Assembly (NCBI GenBank): GCA_945917985.1
Contig: CAMEIH010000003.1
Span: 27,388-91,387 of the forward strand
Direction: 5' to 3'
Length of the DNA: 64,000 bases
Source of the DNA: an uncultured Clostridium sp.
GTDB taxonomy: Bacteria; Bacillota; Clostridia; Lachnospirales; Lachnospiraceae
A program made the translations under genes and the position numbers. Numbering within the stretch: the stretch's first letter is position 1; each line of letters begins with the position of its first letter. The notes beneath the pieces were generated by a model. That model saw only the letters and a program-made list of their open reading frames with translations, ran no database searches and was not told the DNA's origin. Shown in pieces: positions 1 to 9,827 of the stretch.

Positions 1-1
1 A

Positions 2-2179
2 TATAAAATACCTGCCTCTCTTGCCGGAATACTGGAGCCGGGAAGCAGTGTGATGGTACCTTTCGGACAGGGAAACCGCCTGCGCCGGGGATATGTGATA
101 GAGATTACTGACAGGGCGGAGTTTCCCCCTGAAAAAATGAAAGAGATCAGTCATATGATGGAAGGCGATGTTTCGGTAGAAGCAGACGCCATTAAACTGG
201 CAACCTGGATGAAGCATACCTATGGCTCCACCATGATTGCAGCGTTAAAGACGGTCCTTCCCGTAAAACAGGAGATGAAGCCTGTTCAAAAGAAAAAAAT
301 TGTCAGGCTTATGACAAAGGAAGAGGTTCTCTGCGTTCTTTCGGAGAGTATCCGTAAGCATCAGAGTGCCAAGGCAAGACTTCTCACGGAGCTTGCAGGA
401 GAACCCTATCTTCCCTATGAGCTGGTGACGAAGAAACTGAATGTTTCCGCAGCCACGCTTAAGAGCCTTGAGACTCAGGGAGTACTCTCTATAGAAAGAG
501 AAAACTATTACAGAAATCCGGTAAAAGTGGAAGCTTCACCGGAGGAGAGAAAGCAGTTAAGCGGAGAACAGAGTGAAATCGTAAACCGGGTGCTTGCGGA
601 TTACAGGAATGGAATCCGCAAAACCTATCTGATCCACGGGATTACGGGGAGCGGTAAGACAGAAGTATACCTTTCTTTGATAGAAGGGGTCATTGCAGCG
701 GGCAGACAGTGTATTGTACTCATTCCGGAGATTGCTCTGACCTATCAGACGTTGCTTCGGTTTTACAAGCGGTTTGGCGACCGGGTATCAGTGATGAATT
801 CCACACTCTCAAAGGGGGAAAAATATGATCAGTGCGAGAGGGCCAGACGCGGTGAGATCGATGTGATCATCGGTCCCAGATCTGCACTTTTTGTACCCTT
901 TCAGAATTTAGGACTGATCGTCATGGATGAGGAGCATGAGGGCAGCTATAAAAGCGAATCCATGCCCAGATATCATGCAAGGGAGACAGCACAGTTCCTT
1001 GCCAATTTAAAAGGAGCCAGTCTTGTGCTGGGCTCCGCAACGCCTTCACTGGAAGCCTACAGCAGAGCAAAGAGCGGAGAGTATCAGCTTTTTACATTGA
1101 GCAGACGTTTGACGGGAGGAACCCTTCCTTCCGTTGATACCATAGACCTCCGGGAAGAATTAAAGAGCGGAAATCGTTCCATCTTCAGCAGGCGCCTTCA
1201 GGAACTGATGGAGGAGAGACTGCAGAAAAAGGAACAGATCATGCTTTTCCTTAACCGGAGAGGGTATGCGGGCTTTGTGTCCTGCAGATCCTGCGGGTAT
1301 GTGATGAAATGTCCTCACTGTGATGTCTCTCTGTCACAGCATCTTCATGGTAAGATGGTATGCCATTACTGTGGCTACGAGACCGTGCAGCCGGCAAAGT
1401 GTCCGGTCTGTTCGTCCCCCTATATTCTCGGATTTAAGGCGGGAACCCAGCAGATAGAAGAGCAGATTCACAAGAGATTTCCGGATGCAAGGGTGCTTCG
1501 CATGGATGCGGATACCACCCGCAAAAAGAACGATTATGAGGAAATTTTATCTGTCTTCTCCGAGGGAAAAGCAGATATTCTGGTGGGTACCCAGATGATC
1601 GTAAAAGGACATGATTTCCCTAATGTGACATTGATGGGAGTGCTTGCCGCCGACCTGTCCTTAAATGACCACGATTACAGAAGTGGGGAGAGAACCTTTC
1701 AGCTGCTGACCCAGGCAGCCGGAAGAGCAGGAAGAGGGACAAAACCCGGTGAAGTGGTGATCCAGACCTACAGGCCGGATCATTACAGCATTGTCCGGGC
1801 GGCAACACAGGACTATGAAGCTTTTTATGAAGAAGAAATGCTGTACAGGGAACTGGCAGGATATCCGCCCGCTTCCCATATGCTTGCCATTTTAGTCAGC
1901 TCGGAAAATGAGCAGGCGGGTGAAAGCCTTTGTGTCCGGATAGGAAATCTTTTGAAGGCAGGTACAGATCCGGAAAGCAGGGAGAAAATGCAGATCATCG
2001 GACCGGCAAAAGCATCTGTGGGCAGGATAAATGATATTTACCGGTTTGTGATATACTGTAAGCATAAGGATTATAACAAGCTGGTGGAGTGTAAGGATAA
2101 AGTGGAGAGTTTTTTAAATCAGACTGAAATAAGAGGACAGAATGTTCAGTTTGATTTTGATCCTATAGACAGTTTTTAA
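2..2179 (+). CDS. priA: Primosomal protein N' (replication restart helicase), 5' partial
   Basis: PriA is the 3'-to-5' DNA helicase that reloads the replisome at stalled forks. The reading frame is open to the left edge, and its first visible residues (IPASLAGILEPGSSVMVPFG) match the usual PriA N-terminal 3'-DNA-binding region, so only a few codons are missing. Visible motifs are the Walker A GITGSGKTE, the DEEH box (MDEEHEGSYK), and the paired zinc-binding cysteines in CRSCGYVMKCPHC and CHYCGYE/CPVC. The C-terminal RecA-like lobe follows, with the AAGRAGRG motif. It is the first gene of the priA-def-fmt-rsmB-rlmN-stp-pkn-rsgA cluster usual in Firmicutes. The identification is secure; the true start lies outside the window. 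Confidence 0.97.
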   Translation, partial: YKIPASLAGILEPGSSVMVPFGQGNRLRRGYVIEITDRAEFPPEKMKEISHMMEGDVSVEADAIKLATWMKHTYGSTMIAALKTVLPVKQEMKPVQKKKIVRLMTKEEVLCVLSESIRKHQSAKARLLTELAGEPYLPYELVTKKLNVSAATLKSLETQGVLSIERENYYRNPVKVEASPEERKQLSGEQSEIVNRVLADYRNGIRKTYLIHGITGSGKTEVYLSLIEGVIAAGRQCIVLIPEIALTYQTLLRFYKRFGDRVSVMNSTLSKGEKYDQCERARRGEIDVIIGPRSALFVPFQNLGLIVMDEEHEGSYKSESMPRYHARETAQFLANLKGASLVLGSATPSLEAYSRAKSGEYQLFTLSRRLTGGTLPSVDTIDLREELKSGNRSIFSRRLQELMEERLQKKEQIMLFLNRRGYAGFVSCRSCGYVMKCPHCDVSLSQHLHGKMVCHYCGYETVQPAKCPVCSSPYILGFKAGTQQIEEQIHKRFPDARVLRMDADTTRKKNDYEEILSVFSEGKADILVGTQMIVKGHDFPNVTLMGVLAADLSLNDHDYRSGERTFQLLTQAAGRAGRGTKPGEVVIQTYRPDHYSIVRAATQDYEAFYEEEMLYRELAGYPPASHMLAILVSSENEQAGESLCVRIGNLLKAGTDPESREKMQIIGPAKASVGRINDIYRFVIYCKHKDYNKLVECKDKVESFLNQTEIRGQNVQFDFDPIDSF

Positions 2180-2232
2180 TCAGAATGTTACAGCTTAAGT
2201 AAAACATTATTAAAAGGAAGGAAAGAGACAAA

Positions 2233-2712
2233 ATGGCAATCAGAAACATAAGAGAAATAGGGGATCCGGTGTTGAATAAATCCTGTAAGACTGTTACAGA
2301 GATCACAGACAGGACAAGGCAGCTGATCGATGATATGTTTGAGACCATGTATGATGCCGAAGGGGTAGGTCTTGCAGCGCCTCAGGTAGGGATCTTAAAA
2401 AGGATCGTTGTGGTGGATGTGACGGGAGAAGATCCCATTCTTTTGATCAACCCTGTGATTATGGAAACAAGCGGGGAACAGACGGGAAATGAAGGTTGCC
2501 TTTCCGTGCCGGGCAAGACAGGAGTGGTGACCCGTCCAAACTATGTGAAAGTGAAAGCCTATAATGAAAATATGGAGCCCTTTGAAATAGAGGGAACAGA
2601 ACTTCTGGCAAGAGCCTTCTGCCATGAGATCGAGCATCTGGACGGACATCTGTATGTGGAAAAGGTTGAAGGAGAATTGATGAATACCGAGAGCCCAGAT
2701 TTTGAAGATTAA
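2233..2712 (+). CDS. def: Peptide deformylase
   Basis: Removes the formyl group from the initiator methionine of nascent proteins in the cytoplasm. All three deformylase motifs are present: GVGLAAPQVG, EGCLSV (metal-binding Cys) and HEIEHLDG (two metal-binding His and the catalytic Glu). The length of 159 aa is typical of the short type 1 enzymes. A GGAAGG-type ribosome site precedes the ATG. The gene is followed immediately by fmt, which adds the formyl group, so both steps of the formylation cycle are co-expressed. Confidence 0.97.
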   Translation: MAIRNIREIGDPVLNKSCKTVTEITDRTRQLIDDMFETMYDAEGVGLAAPQVGILKRIVVVDVTGEDPILLINPVIMETSGEQTGNEGCLSVPGKTGVVTRPNYVKVKAYNENMEPFEIEGTELLARAFCHEIEHLDGHLYVEKVEGELMNTESPDFED

Positions 2713-2753
2713 TGACTGACCGGTATCAAAAACCATTCATAATGGAGGAGAAG

Positions 2754-3680
2754 ATGAAGATTATTTATATGGGAACGCCTGATTTTTCGGTTGCTCCTTT
2801 AGAGGCGATCATTCGGGCAGGACATGAAGTGACAGCAGTAGTGACCCAGCCTGACAAACAAAAGGGAAGAGGCAAGGAAGTGCAGATGACACCGGTAAAG
2901 GAATGTGCTTTAAGTCATGGCATTCCGGTGCTCCAGCCTGTTAAAATAAAGGAACCGGAGGCTGTGGCAGAGCTGAAAAAGTATCCGGCGGACATTTTTG
3001 TGGTTGCCGCTTTCGGACAGCTTCTTACTGAGGAAATTTTGAATATGCCTAAATTCGGCTGTATCAATATTCACGCATCCCTCCTTCCCGCTTACAGAGG
3101 AGCCGCGCCCATCCAGCGGGTAATCATAAATGGTGAAGAGAAGACCGGTGTCACGATTCAGCAGATGGCGAAAGGCTTGGACACGGGCGATATGCTGCTT
3201 AAAAAAGAGATCTCCATTGATCCCAAGGAAACTGGGGGAAGCCTTCATGACAAGCTGTCGGCGGCAGGGGCGGAGCTGATCGTGGAAGCACTTTCAAAGA
3301 TTGAAAAGGGTGAGGTGGTGCCGGAAAAGCAGGATGATGCTTTATCCTGTTATGCGAAAAAGTTGGATAAAGCCATGGGACTGATCGATTTTGATCAGAA
3401 TGCGGTTTCCATTGAACGGTTGATCAGAGGCTTAAATCCATGGCCAAGTGCCTACACCCTGTATAAAGGAAAAACTTTAAAAATCTGGGAGGCGGATGTG
3501 GTGCCTTTGGAGAAAAAAGAAGAACCCGGAACCGTGGTTTTCGTGGCGAAGGATTTTTTTGATATTGCGACAAAAGAGGGGGCTCTTCGTGTGAAGAGTC
3601 TGCAGCTGGAAGGAAAAAAGAAAGTAGCGGTAAAGGATTTCCTTCTCGGCTATGAAATTGTCTGCGGAATGAAGTTTTAA
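2754..3680 (+). CDS. fmt: Methionyl-tRNA formyltransferase
   Basis: Transfers formyl from 10-formyl-THF to Met-tRNA(fMet). The N-terminal domain begins MKIIYMGTPDFSV and carries the active-site signature HASLLPAYRGAAPIQ; the C-terminal OB-like domain follows. The reading frame opens at 2712, overlapping the def stop. I chose ATG 2754 because GGAGG at 2744-2748 is correctly spaced before it and the protein then starts as the family does (308 aa). Confidence 0.96.
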   Translation: MKIIYMGTPDFSVAPLEAIIRAGHEVTAVVTQPDKQKGRGKEVQMTPVKECALSHGIPVLQPVKIKEPEAVAELKKYPADIFVVAAFGQLLTEEILNMPKFGCINIHASLLPAYRGAAPIQRVIINGEEKTGVTIQQMAKGLDTGDMLLKKEISIDPKETGGSLHDKLSAAGAELIVEALSKIEKGEVVPEKQDDALSCYAKKLDKAMGLIDFDQNAVSIERLIRGLNPWPSAYTLYKGKTLKIWEADVVPLEKKEEPGTVVFVAKDFFDIATKEGALRVKSLQLEGKKKVAVKDFLLGYEIVCGMKF

Positions 3681-3702
3681 TTGATGTCTGGAGGAGTGAA
3701 AG

Positions 3703-4422
3703 ATGTTTTACGGTTATGATCCTACTTATATTCTGGTGCTAATCGGAGCTATACTCTGCATGCTTGCAAGCTCCCGTGTGAACAGTACCTACAATAAATA
3801 TTCCCGTGTCAGATGCAGATGCGGAATGACAGGTGCGGAGGCAGCAGATAGAATCCTTCGTATGTCAGGAATAAACGATGTGCAAATCCAGCATGTCAGC
3901 GGAAATCTGACGGACCATTATGATCCCAGGAATAAGGTGCTTCGCCTGTCGGATTCTGTCTATGATTCCATGTCCGTAGCGGCAATCGGTGTGGCGGCAC
4001 ATGAATGTGGACATGCTCTGCAGCATCACAAGGGATATCTTCCCTTAAAGCTTCGTTCTGCCCTTGTTCCGCTTGCCAACCTTGGTTCTAAGCTGGGACT
4101 TCCGCTGGTGATTCTGGGACTTATCCTGGGAATCGGTTTTGAACTTCCGGGCGGTGGTTACTTTTCTTTGGCTACCATAGGAATATGGGTGTTTTCCCTG
4201 GCAGTCCTTTTTCAGATCGTGACTTTGCCTGTGGAATTCAATGCTTCCGGAAGAGCGCTTAAAATGCTTGGAAATTACGGAATCATGAGTGATGATGAGG
4301 TGGACGATTGTAAGAGAGTGCTGGGAGCGGCGGCTCTTACCTATGTGGCAGCGGCGGCATCTTCTATTTTGCAGCTTCTCCGTCTGGTACTTCTTTCGGG
4401 AAGACGAAGAAGAGATGACTAA
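3703..4422 (+). CDS. Membrane zinc metallopeptidase, YugP/Zn_peptidase_2 family
   Basis: A 239-aa integral membrane protein of the neutral zinc metallopeptidase family (Bacillus YugP-like). The zinc-binding HExxH motif is visible as AAHECGHALQH near residue 100. One hydrophobic segment lies at the N-terminus and several lie after residue 120, so the active site is probably membrane-associated. Its substrate is unknown. It lies between fmt and rsmB in the same direction, a placement common in Clostridia. Confidence 0.9.
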   Translation: MFYGYDPTYILVLIGAILCMLASSRVNSTYNKYSRVRCRCGMTGAEAADRILRMSGINDVQIQHVSGNLTDHYDPRNKVLRLSDSVYDSMSVAAIGVAAHECGHALQHHKGYLPLKLRSALVPLANLGSKLGLPLVILGLILGIGFELPGGGYFSLATIGIWVFSLAVLFQIVTLPVEFNASGRALKMLGNYGIMSDDEVDDCKRVLGAAALTYVAAAASSILQLLRLVLLSGRRRRDD

Positions 4423-4443
4423 AAGCCGGAAGGGAACGGAACG

Positions 4444-5793
4444 TTGGAAAACACAAGGGAACTGGCAGTAAACATGCTGCTTGAAATTGCAGAACAGAAT
4501 AAATACAGTCATCTGGTAATCAGAAACGTCCTTGACAAGTATAATTATATGGATGGCAGAGATAAGGCCTTCTTAAAAAGGATAACGGAGGGAACGCTTG
4601 AGAGAAAGATTGAGATTGATTATGTGCTGAATCAGTTTTCCAAGGTTTCTGTTTCCAAAATGAAGCCGTTTATCCGGAATCTATTAAGAGTCAGTGTCTA
4701 TCAGCTGCTTTTTATGGACAGTGTTCCTGAGCGTGCCGTGTGTAATGAGGCGGTAAAACTTGCAGGAAAACGCGGATTTAAAAATCTACAGGGGTTTGTC
4801 AACGGCGTACTCAGAAATATTGCCAGAAAGAAAGAGGAAATCAGCTGGCCGGATGAGGGAAAGAATACGGCCGGCTATTTGTCTGTAAAGTATTCCATGC
4901 CTGAGTGGCTGGTAGAAAAATTTCTTTCCGAGCGGGGAGCTTTGCAGACGAAAAAGATGCTGGAAAGCTTTCTTGAGGCATCTCCCGTTACGGTCCGCTT
5001 AAAGGAAACTCTAAAGGAAGAGGACAGAGAGGTTTTCCTGAATGAAATGAAAAAGAGCGGCGTAAGGGTCAAAAAACACCCTTATCTGCCGTATGCATTT
5101 GAGATTCTGAATGCAGAAGGAATCAGTGCCCTTCCGGGGTTTACAGAAGGGCTGTTTATGGTTCAGGATGTGAGCAGTATGCTGGTGTGTGAGGCAGCTG
5201 ACATCAAGAAGGGAGACAGAGTGATCGATGTGTGCGCTTCTCCCGGAGGAAAGGCCTTACATGCGGCAGAGAAGCTGCAGGGAACAGGCTTTGTATCGGC
5301 AAGAGACCTGACAGAGTATAAAGCAGAAATGATTCGGGATAATATAAGAAGAATGAATGTAAAGAATGTGGAAGCTTTTGTGTCCGATGCAAGGCAGCTT
5401 CGAGAAGAGGATGTGGAAACAGCGGACGTGCTTTTGTGTGATCTTCCCTGTTCCGGGCTTGGTATTATCGGGAAAAAGACAGATATCAAGTATCATGTGT
5501 CAGAAGAGGGACTAAAGCAGCTTAAGGAGCTTCAAAGAGAAATCTTAAGTGTAGTCTGGCAGTATGTGAAAAAGGGTGGTGTTCTTATTTACAGTACCTG
5601 TACCGTCAATCCCGATGAAAACGAAGAAAACGTAAAATGGTTCACCGAAAATTATCCCTTTCAGACAGAAAACCTTTCTCCCTTTCTTCCGGAGTGCTTA
5701 AAGGAAGAAGGAAAAAAAGGAATGTTGCAGCTTTTGCCGGGAATTCACGAAACAGACGGCTTTTTCCTTGCAAGGCTTCGCAGGGAGGAATAA
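4444..5793 (+). CDS. rsmB: 16S rRNA (cytosine-967-C5)-methyltransferase
   Basis: SAM-dependent m5C methyltransferase acting on 16S rRNA. An N-terminal NusB-like RNA-binding domain (about residues 1-140) is followed by the Rossmann methyltransferase fold. Motif I is VIDVCASPGGK. The two motifs carrying the catalytic cysteines are DLPCSGLG and STCTVNPDENE. Length 449 aa is normal. The start is TTG (MENTRELAVNMLLE), matching the family N-terminus; the ribosome site is weak. It overlaps slightly with the reading frame of the next gene, which suggests coupling. Confidence 0.95.
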   Translation: MENTRELAVNMLLEIAEQNKYSHLVIRNVLDKYNYMDGRDKAFLKRITEGTLERKIEIDYVLNQFSKVSVSKMKPFIRNLLRVSVYQLLFMDSVPERAVCNEAVKLAGKRGFKNLQGFVNGVLRNIARKKEEISWPDEGKNTAGYLSVKYSMPEWLVEKFLSERGALQTKKMLESFLEASPVTVRLKETLKEEDREVFLNEMKKSGVRVKKHPYLPYAFEILNAEGISALPGFTEGLFMVQDVSSMLVCEAADIKKGDRVIDVCASPGGKALHAAEKLQGTGFVSARDLTEYKAEMIRDNIRRMNVKNVEAFVSDARQLREEDVETADVLLCDLPCSGLGIIGKKTDIKYHVSEEGLKQLKELQREILSVVWQYVKKGGVLIYSTCTVNPDENEENVKWFTENYPFQTENLSPFLPECLKEEGKKGMLQLLPGIHETDGFFLARLRREE

Positions 5794-5794
5794 G

Positions 5795-6832
5795 ATGATC
5801 GATATCAAATCAATGACCCTGGAAGAATTGAAGACAGATATGGCAGAGCTTTCGGAAAAGCCTTTCCGGGCAAAGCAGCTGTATGAATGGATGCACAAAA
5901 AGCTGGCAGAGAGCTTTGATGAGATGACAAACATTTCTGCTGCACTGAAGGAAAAATGCAGACAGCGTTACAGCTATACAAACCTTAAGTGTATCAGACA
6001 GCAGGAGTCAAAAATAGACGGAACAAAAAAATTTCTTTTTGAACTTAGTGACGGCAATGTGGTGGAAAGTGTGTGGATGAAATATAAACACGGAAACAGT
6101 GTCTGTATTTCCTCCCAGGTGGGATGCCGCATGGGCTGTGCATTTTGTGCTTCCACCCTGGACGGCCTCGCACGGAATCTTGCGCCTTCTGAAATGCTGG
6201 ATCAGATTTATGCCATCACCCGTCTGACAGGAGAAAGAGTTTCCAATGTGGTGGTTATGGGAACAGGGGAACCTCTTGATAATTTTGACAATCTTCTTAT
6301 CTTTATCAGGCTTCTTACAGATGAGGAAGGGTTACATATCAGCCAGAGAAACCTTACGGTATCCACCTGTGGTCTTGTGCCGAAAATCAGAGAGCTGGCA
6401 GAGAAAAAACTACAGATCACACTGGCCCTCTCCCTGCATGCCACCACAGATGAAAAGAGAAGAAAGCTGATGCCCATTGCCAATAAATATTCCATCCGTG
6501 AGCTGATGGAAGCGTGCAGCTACTATTTTGATCAGACGGGGAGAAGGATTACCTTCGAATACAGTCTGGTGGGCGGTGTAAATGATACCGATGAGGATGC
6601 AGGCGAGCTTATTGAGCTGGTAAAACCCTTAAACTGTCATGTAAATCTGATTCCCGTAAACCCCATAAAGGAACGGAATTTTGTGCAGTCAGAAGGCAGT
6701 GCGATTCAGGCATTTAAAAATAAACTTGAAAAAAACGGAATAAATGTTACTATTAGAAGGGAAATGGGAAGAGATATTGATGGTGCCTGCGGACAACTTA
6801 GGCGTAGACATATAGAGCGGTCACTGCAATAG
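5795..6832 (+). CDS. rlmN: Dual-specificity 23S rRNA/tRNA adenine-C2 methyltransferase
   Basis: Radical-SAM enzyme making m2A2503 in 23S rRNA and m2A37 in some tRNAs. The iron-sulfur motif CxxxCxxC is in GCRMGCAFCAST, and the SAM-binding GTGEPLDN follows. A conserved cysteine near the C-terminus (DIDGACGQLR) fits the mechanistic Cys. ATG 5795 is preferred over an upstream in-frame ATG at 5768 because GGAGG at 5784-5788 is placed for it and the family starts near there; the product is 345 aa. Confidence 0.95.
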   Translation: MIDIKSMTLEELKTDMAELSEKPFRAKQLYEWMHKKLAESFDEMTNISAALKEKCRQRYSYTNLKCIRQQESKIDGTKKFLFELSDGNVVESVWMKYKHGNSVCISSQVGCRMGCAFCASTLDGLARNLAPSEMLDQIYAITRLTGERVSNVVVMGTGEPLDNFDNLLIFIRLLTDEEGLHISQRNLTVSTCGLVPKIRELAEKKLQITLALSLHATTDEKRRKLMPIANKYSIRELMEACSYYFDQTGRRITFEYSLVGGVNDTDEDAGELIELVKPLNCHVNLIPVNPIKERNFVQSEGSAIQAFKNKLEKNGINVTIRREMGRDIDGACGQLRRRHIERSLQ

Positions 6833-6844
6833 GAGGTAAGAAAA

Positions 6845-7585
6845 GTGATTAAGTCCTTTTCTGTAACGGATATCGGAAGAAAAAGAAAACTGAATCAGGA
6901 TTTTGTGTATTCGTCGGATGAGCCGGTAGGAAATCTTCCCAATGTTTATATTGTGGCGGATGGTATGGGAGGACATCAGGCCGGCGATTATGCTTCCAAA
7001 TGCACGGTAGAGACCATGGTAAGGGAGATACGGGGCTGTTTTGAAAAGAGTCCCATCCGTATCTTAAGCAAGGCAATCAGGATAGCCAACGATCAGGTCA
7101 GAAAGAAGGCAAGGGAAGATGAAAGTCTGCTTGGTATGGGAACCACGGTAGTAGCTGCGACCTGCCTCGGAAAGTATCTGCAGGTTGCCAATGTGGGAGA
7201 CAGCAGACTGTACATCATCAATGATGAAGTCAGACAAATTACAAGAGACCATTCCCTGGTGGAAGAGATGGTTCGAATGGGTGGGATTGACAGAGAGGCT
7301 GCAAGAAATCACCCGGATAAAAATATTATTACCAGAGCAATCGGTGCAAGAGATACCATAGAGATAGACTTCTTTCATGAAGAATTGAAAAGCGGTGATA
7401 TTGTGCTAATGTGCTCCGACGGACTGACCAATATGTTAGAGGACGAGGAAATCGGCAGAATTTTAAGAAGTCAGGGTACCATAGAAGAGAGAGCGGAAGA
7501 ACTGATAGAAGCGGCCAATCAAAATGGCGGCAGAGATAACATAGCGGTAATCGTAATTGATATGTTCGCCGAAGAAGGCAGATAG
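6845..7585 (+). CDS. PP2C-family Ser/Thr protein phosphatase (Stp/PrpC)
   Basis: Metal-dependent phosphatase that reverses phosphorylation by the PASTA kinase encoded next. PP2C motifs are in order: ADGMGGHQAGD, VGDSRLY, DGLTN and GGRDNIAVIV, carrying the metal-binding aspartates. Length 246 aa, no membrane segment. The start is GTG at 6845 behind AGGAGGT. Phosphatase followed directly by kinase is the standard Firmicute arrangement and supports an antagonistic pair controlling cell-wall and growth signalling. Confidence 0.95.
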   Translation: MIKSFSVTDIGRKRKLNQDFVYSSDEPVGNLPNVYIVADGMGGHQAGDYASKCTVETMVREIRGCFEKSPIRILSKAIRIANDQVRKKAREDESLLGMGTTVVAATCLGKYLQVANVGDSRLYIINDEVRQITRDHSLVEEMVRMGGIDREAARNHPDKNIITRAIGARDTIEIDFFHEELKSGDIVLMCSDGLTNMLEDEEIGRILRSQGTIEERAEELIEAANQNGGRDNIAVIVIDMFAEEGR

Positions 7586-7617
7586 AAGCTGCCCATTACG
7601 CATGGAGAGGTTAGATC

Positions 7618-9807
7618 ATGATTAAAATAGGAATGATGATAGGAGACAGATACGAAATACTGGAAAAGATCGGTACAGGCGGAATGTCTGATGTGTACAA
7701 AGCAAAGGATCATAAGCTGAATCGATTCGTTGCTGTCAAAGTCTTAAAACAGGAATTCAGTGAAAATGCCAACTTTGTTTCTAAATTCAGGATTGAAGCA
7801 CAGGCAGCAGCAGGGCTGACACATCCCAATATCGTGAATGTGTATGATGTAGGAGAGGAAGAGGGAATCTACTATATTGTAATGGAACTGGTGGAGGGAA
7901 TCACTCTCAAAAAATACATTGAGAAGAAAGCCAGACTTTCGGTAAAAGAGGCCATCAGTATCGCCATTCAGGTCAGCATGGGGATAGAAGCTGCCCACAA
8001 TAATCACATTATTCACCGCGATATCAAGCCTCAGAATATTATTATTTCCAAGGAAGGTAAGGTAAAGGTAACGGATTTCGGAATTGCCAAGGCAGCCACC
8101 AGCAACACGATTACTTCCAATGTGATGGGATCGGTTCACTATACCTCTCCGGAGCAGGCAAGAGGCGGATATTCCGATGAAAAGAGCGATATCTATTCCC
8201 TTGGTATCACTATGTTTGAAATGCTGACCGGACGGGTGCCGTTTAACGGCGAGACAACGGTTGCCATTGCCATCAAGCATATTCAGGAGGAAATGCCCTC
8301 ACCCAGAGATTATGTTCCGGAAATACCGGTCAGCGTGGAGCAGATCGTGTTCAAGTGCTGTCAGAAAAGCCCGGATCGAAGATATCAGTCCATGGGAGAG
8401 CTGATCGTGGATCTCAAAAGATCTTTGATGAATCCGGATGAGGATTTTGTACAGATAGCAGATCCTGATAAGGAAGCATCCACCCGCATGATCACAGACA
8501 AGGACATTTCCCAAATCAAGAAACAGTCTGAGAGACGGGATTCCATGGAAGAAGCCATGCATCTTCGGAAGGAAAAAGATGTAAAAAAGGCTGTCAAAAA
8601 GAAAAAGGTCAAGAAAAAGAGCAGTGCTCCTGTTCCGAAAGAAACATCCAAGAAAAAGGTGTATACGGAAGAGGATTATGAGGAGGACGATTATAAAGAT
8701 GACGAGGAGGCAGGATACGATTCGAAGATGGAACGTGTCACTACCGTGCTTGCAGTGGTAGCTGCGGTTGTCATCGGTTGTATTGTATTATTTCTGGTGG
8801 GAAGAGCCTTTGGCATTTTCCGGTTCGGCTCATCGGGGAACGGAGAAGAAACTGAGATTTCAGAAGAGAAACAGCAGGTAGAGATGATTGAAGTGGTGGG
8901 CAAAAACATCGATGATGTGAAGGTTGCACTTCTGAAATTGAACCTGACTCCTGAAATTGAATATAAAGAAAGTACGGAATATAAGCAGGGAATCGTGATG
9001 GACTCCAGTGTCAAAAAAGGAGAGATGGTGGATACGGGAACCAATGTGGTTCTGACAGTCAGCGCCGGCTCCGAAGGAATTGAGGTTCCCAAAGTAATCG
9101 GACTTACAGAGGCAGAGGCAGTATCCAATCTGGAACAGAAAGGCTTTAACGTAAATAAGACGGAGGGCTTTGACCAGTATATCAAAGAAGGAAGTATTAT
9201 CAGCCAGTCGCCGGAGGGTGGCAGTAAGGCAGCATCCGGTGCTACCGTTACCATCTGTATCAGCAAGGGAGCCGAAAATGCAAAGATCAAGGTTCCCGAT
9301 GTGATGGGAAAGGGAGAAGAGGAGGCTATGAGTCTTCTGGTGGAAGCCGGACTGCAGCTGGGAACAGTGAGCGAGGTAAACAATGAGGATCCTGCGCTTG
9401 CGGGACTGGTGTGTTACCAAAGCTATTCTGTAGGCGCATATGTGGAACCAGGAACAGCTGTGGATATTCATATCAGCCTTGGACCTACACAGGCTACCTA
9501 CAGATTCTCTGACAGTATTACACCGCCTACCCAGGAGGAGGATCCCAATTACAAGGCAGGAACTATGGTGACAGTGACGCTGATGGCTGATGACGGTACC
9601 CAGCTGATGAGTACACAGACATCCTCATTCCCGATTGCCGCACAGAATATCACCGGGATTCAGACAGATACAGGTTATATTTTATTTCAATATCAGAATA
9701 CTACGGAAGCCACCAATGTAACGAATGAGGATGGCACCGTCACAACGATAGAAGGCACTACAGAAAATAAGGAGATTCATCGTCCTGTTACCTTTATCCA
9801 GGAATAG
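7618..9807 (+). CDS. Membrane PASTA Ser/Thr protein kinase (PrkC/StkP type)
   Basis: A 729-aa one-pass membrane kinase that senses peptidoglycan fragments or lipid II and phosphorylates cytoplasmic targets. The kinase domain (about 1-270) shows the glycine loop GTGGMSDVY near residue 19, the catalytic loop HRDIKPQN (His133, Asp135) and DFGIAK. A basic/acidic juxtamembrane linker rich in KKK and DDE runs to about residue 370, then a membrane segment near 374-398. Three PASTA repeats follow (about 420-625), then a Thr-rich extracellular tail of about 100 residues. The neighbouring PP2C phosphatase is its likely counterpart. Confidence 0.96.
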   Translation: MIKIGMMIGDRYEILEKIGTGGMSDVYKAKDHKLNRFVAVKVLKQEFSENANFVSKFRIEAQAAAGLTHPNIVNVYDVGEEEGIYYIVMELVEGITLKKYIEKKARLSVKEAISIAIQVSMGIEAAHNNHIIHRDIKPQNIIISKEGKVKVTDFGIAKAATSNTITSNVMGSVHYTSPEQARGGYSDEKSDIYSLGITMFEMLTGRVPFNGETTVAIAIKHIQEEMPSPRDYVPEIPVSVEQIVFKCCQKSPDRRYQSMGELIVDLKRSLMNPDEDFVQIADPDKEASTRMITDKDISQIKKQSERRDSMEEAMHLRKEKDVKKAVKKKKVKKKSSAPVPKETSKKKVYTEEDYEEDDYKDDEEAGYDSKMERVTTVLAVVAAVVIGCIVLFLVGRAFGIFRFGSSGNGEETEISEEKQQVEMIEVVGKNIDDVKVALLKLNLTPEIEYKESTEYKQGIVMDSSVKKGEMVDTGTNVVLTVSAGSEGIEVPKVIGLTEAEAVSNLEQKGFNVNKTEGFDQYIKEGSIISQSPEGGSKAASGATVTICISKGAENAKIKVPDVMGKGEEEAMSLLVEAGLQLGTVSEVNNEDPALAGLVCYQSYSVGAYVEPGTAVDIHISLGPTQATYRFSDSITPPTQEEDPNYKAGTMVTVTLMADDGTQLMSTQTSSFPIAAQNITGIQTDTGYILFQYQNTTEATNVTNEDGTVTTIEGTTENKEIHRPVTFIQE

Positions 9808-9827
9808 AGCAGGCAGGATGGCACTAT

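Noticed and set aside
2163..2232. Regulatory element between priA and def
   Set aside because: Only a ribosome site was found; no terminator or promoter of quality.
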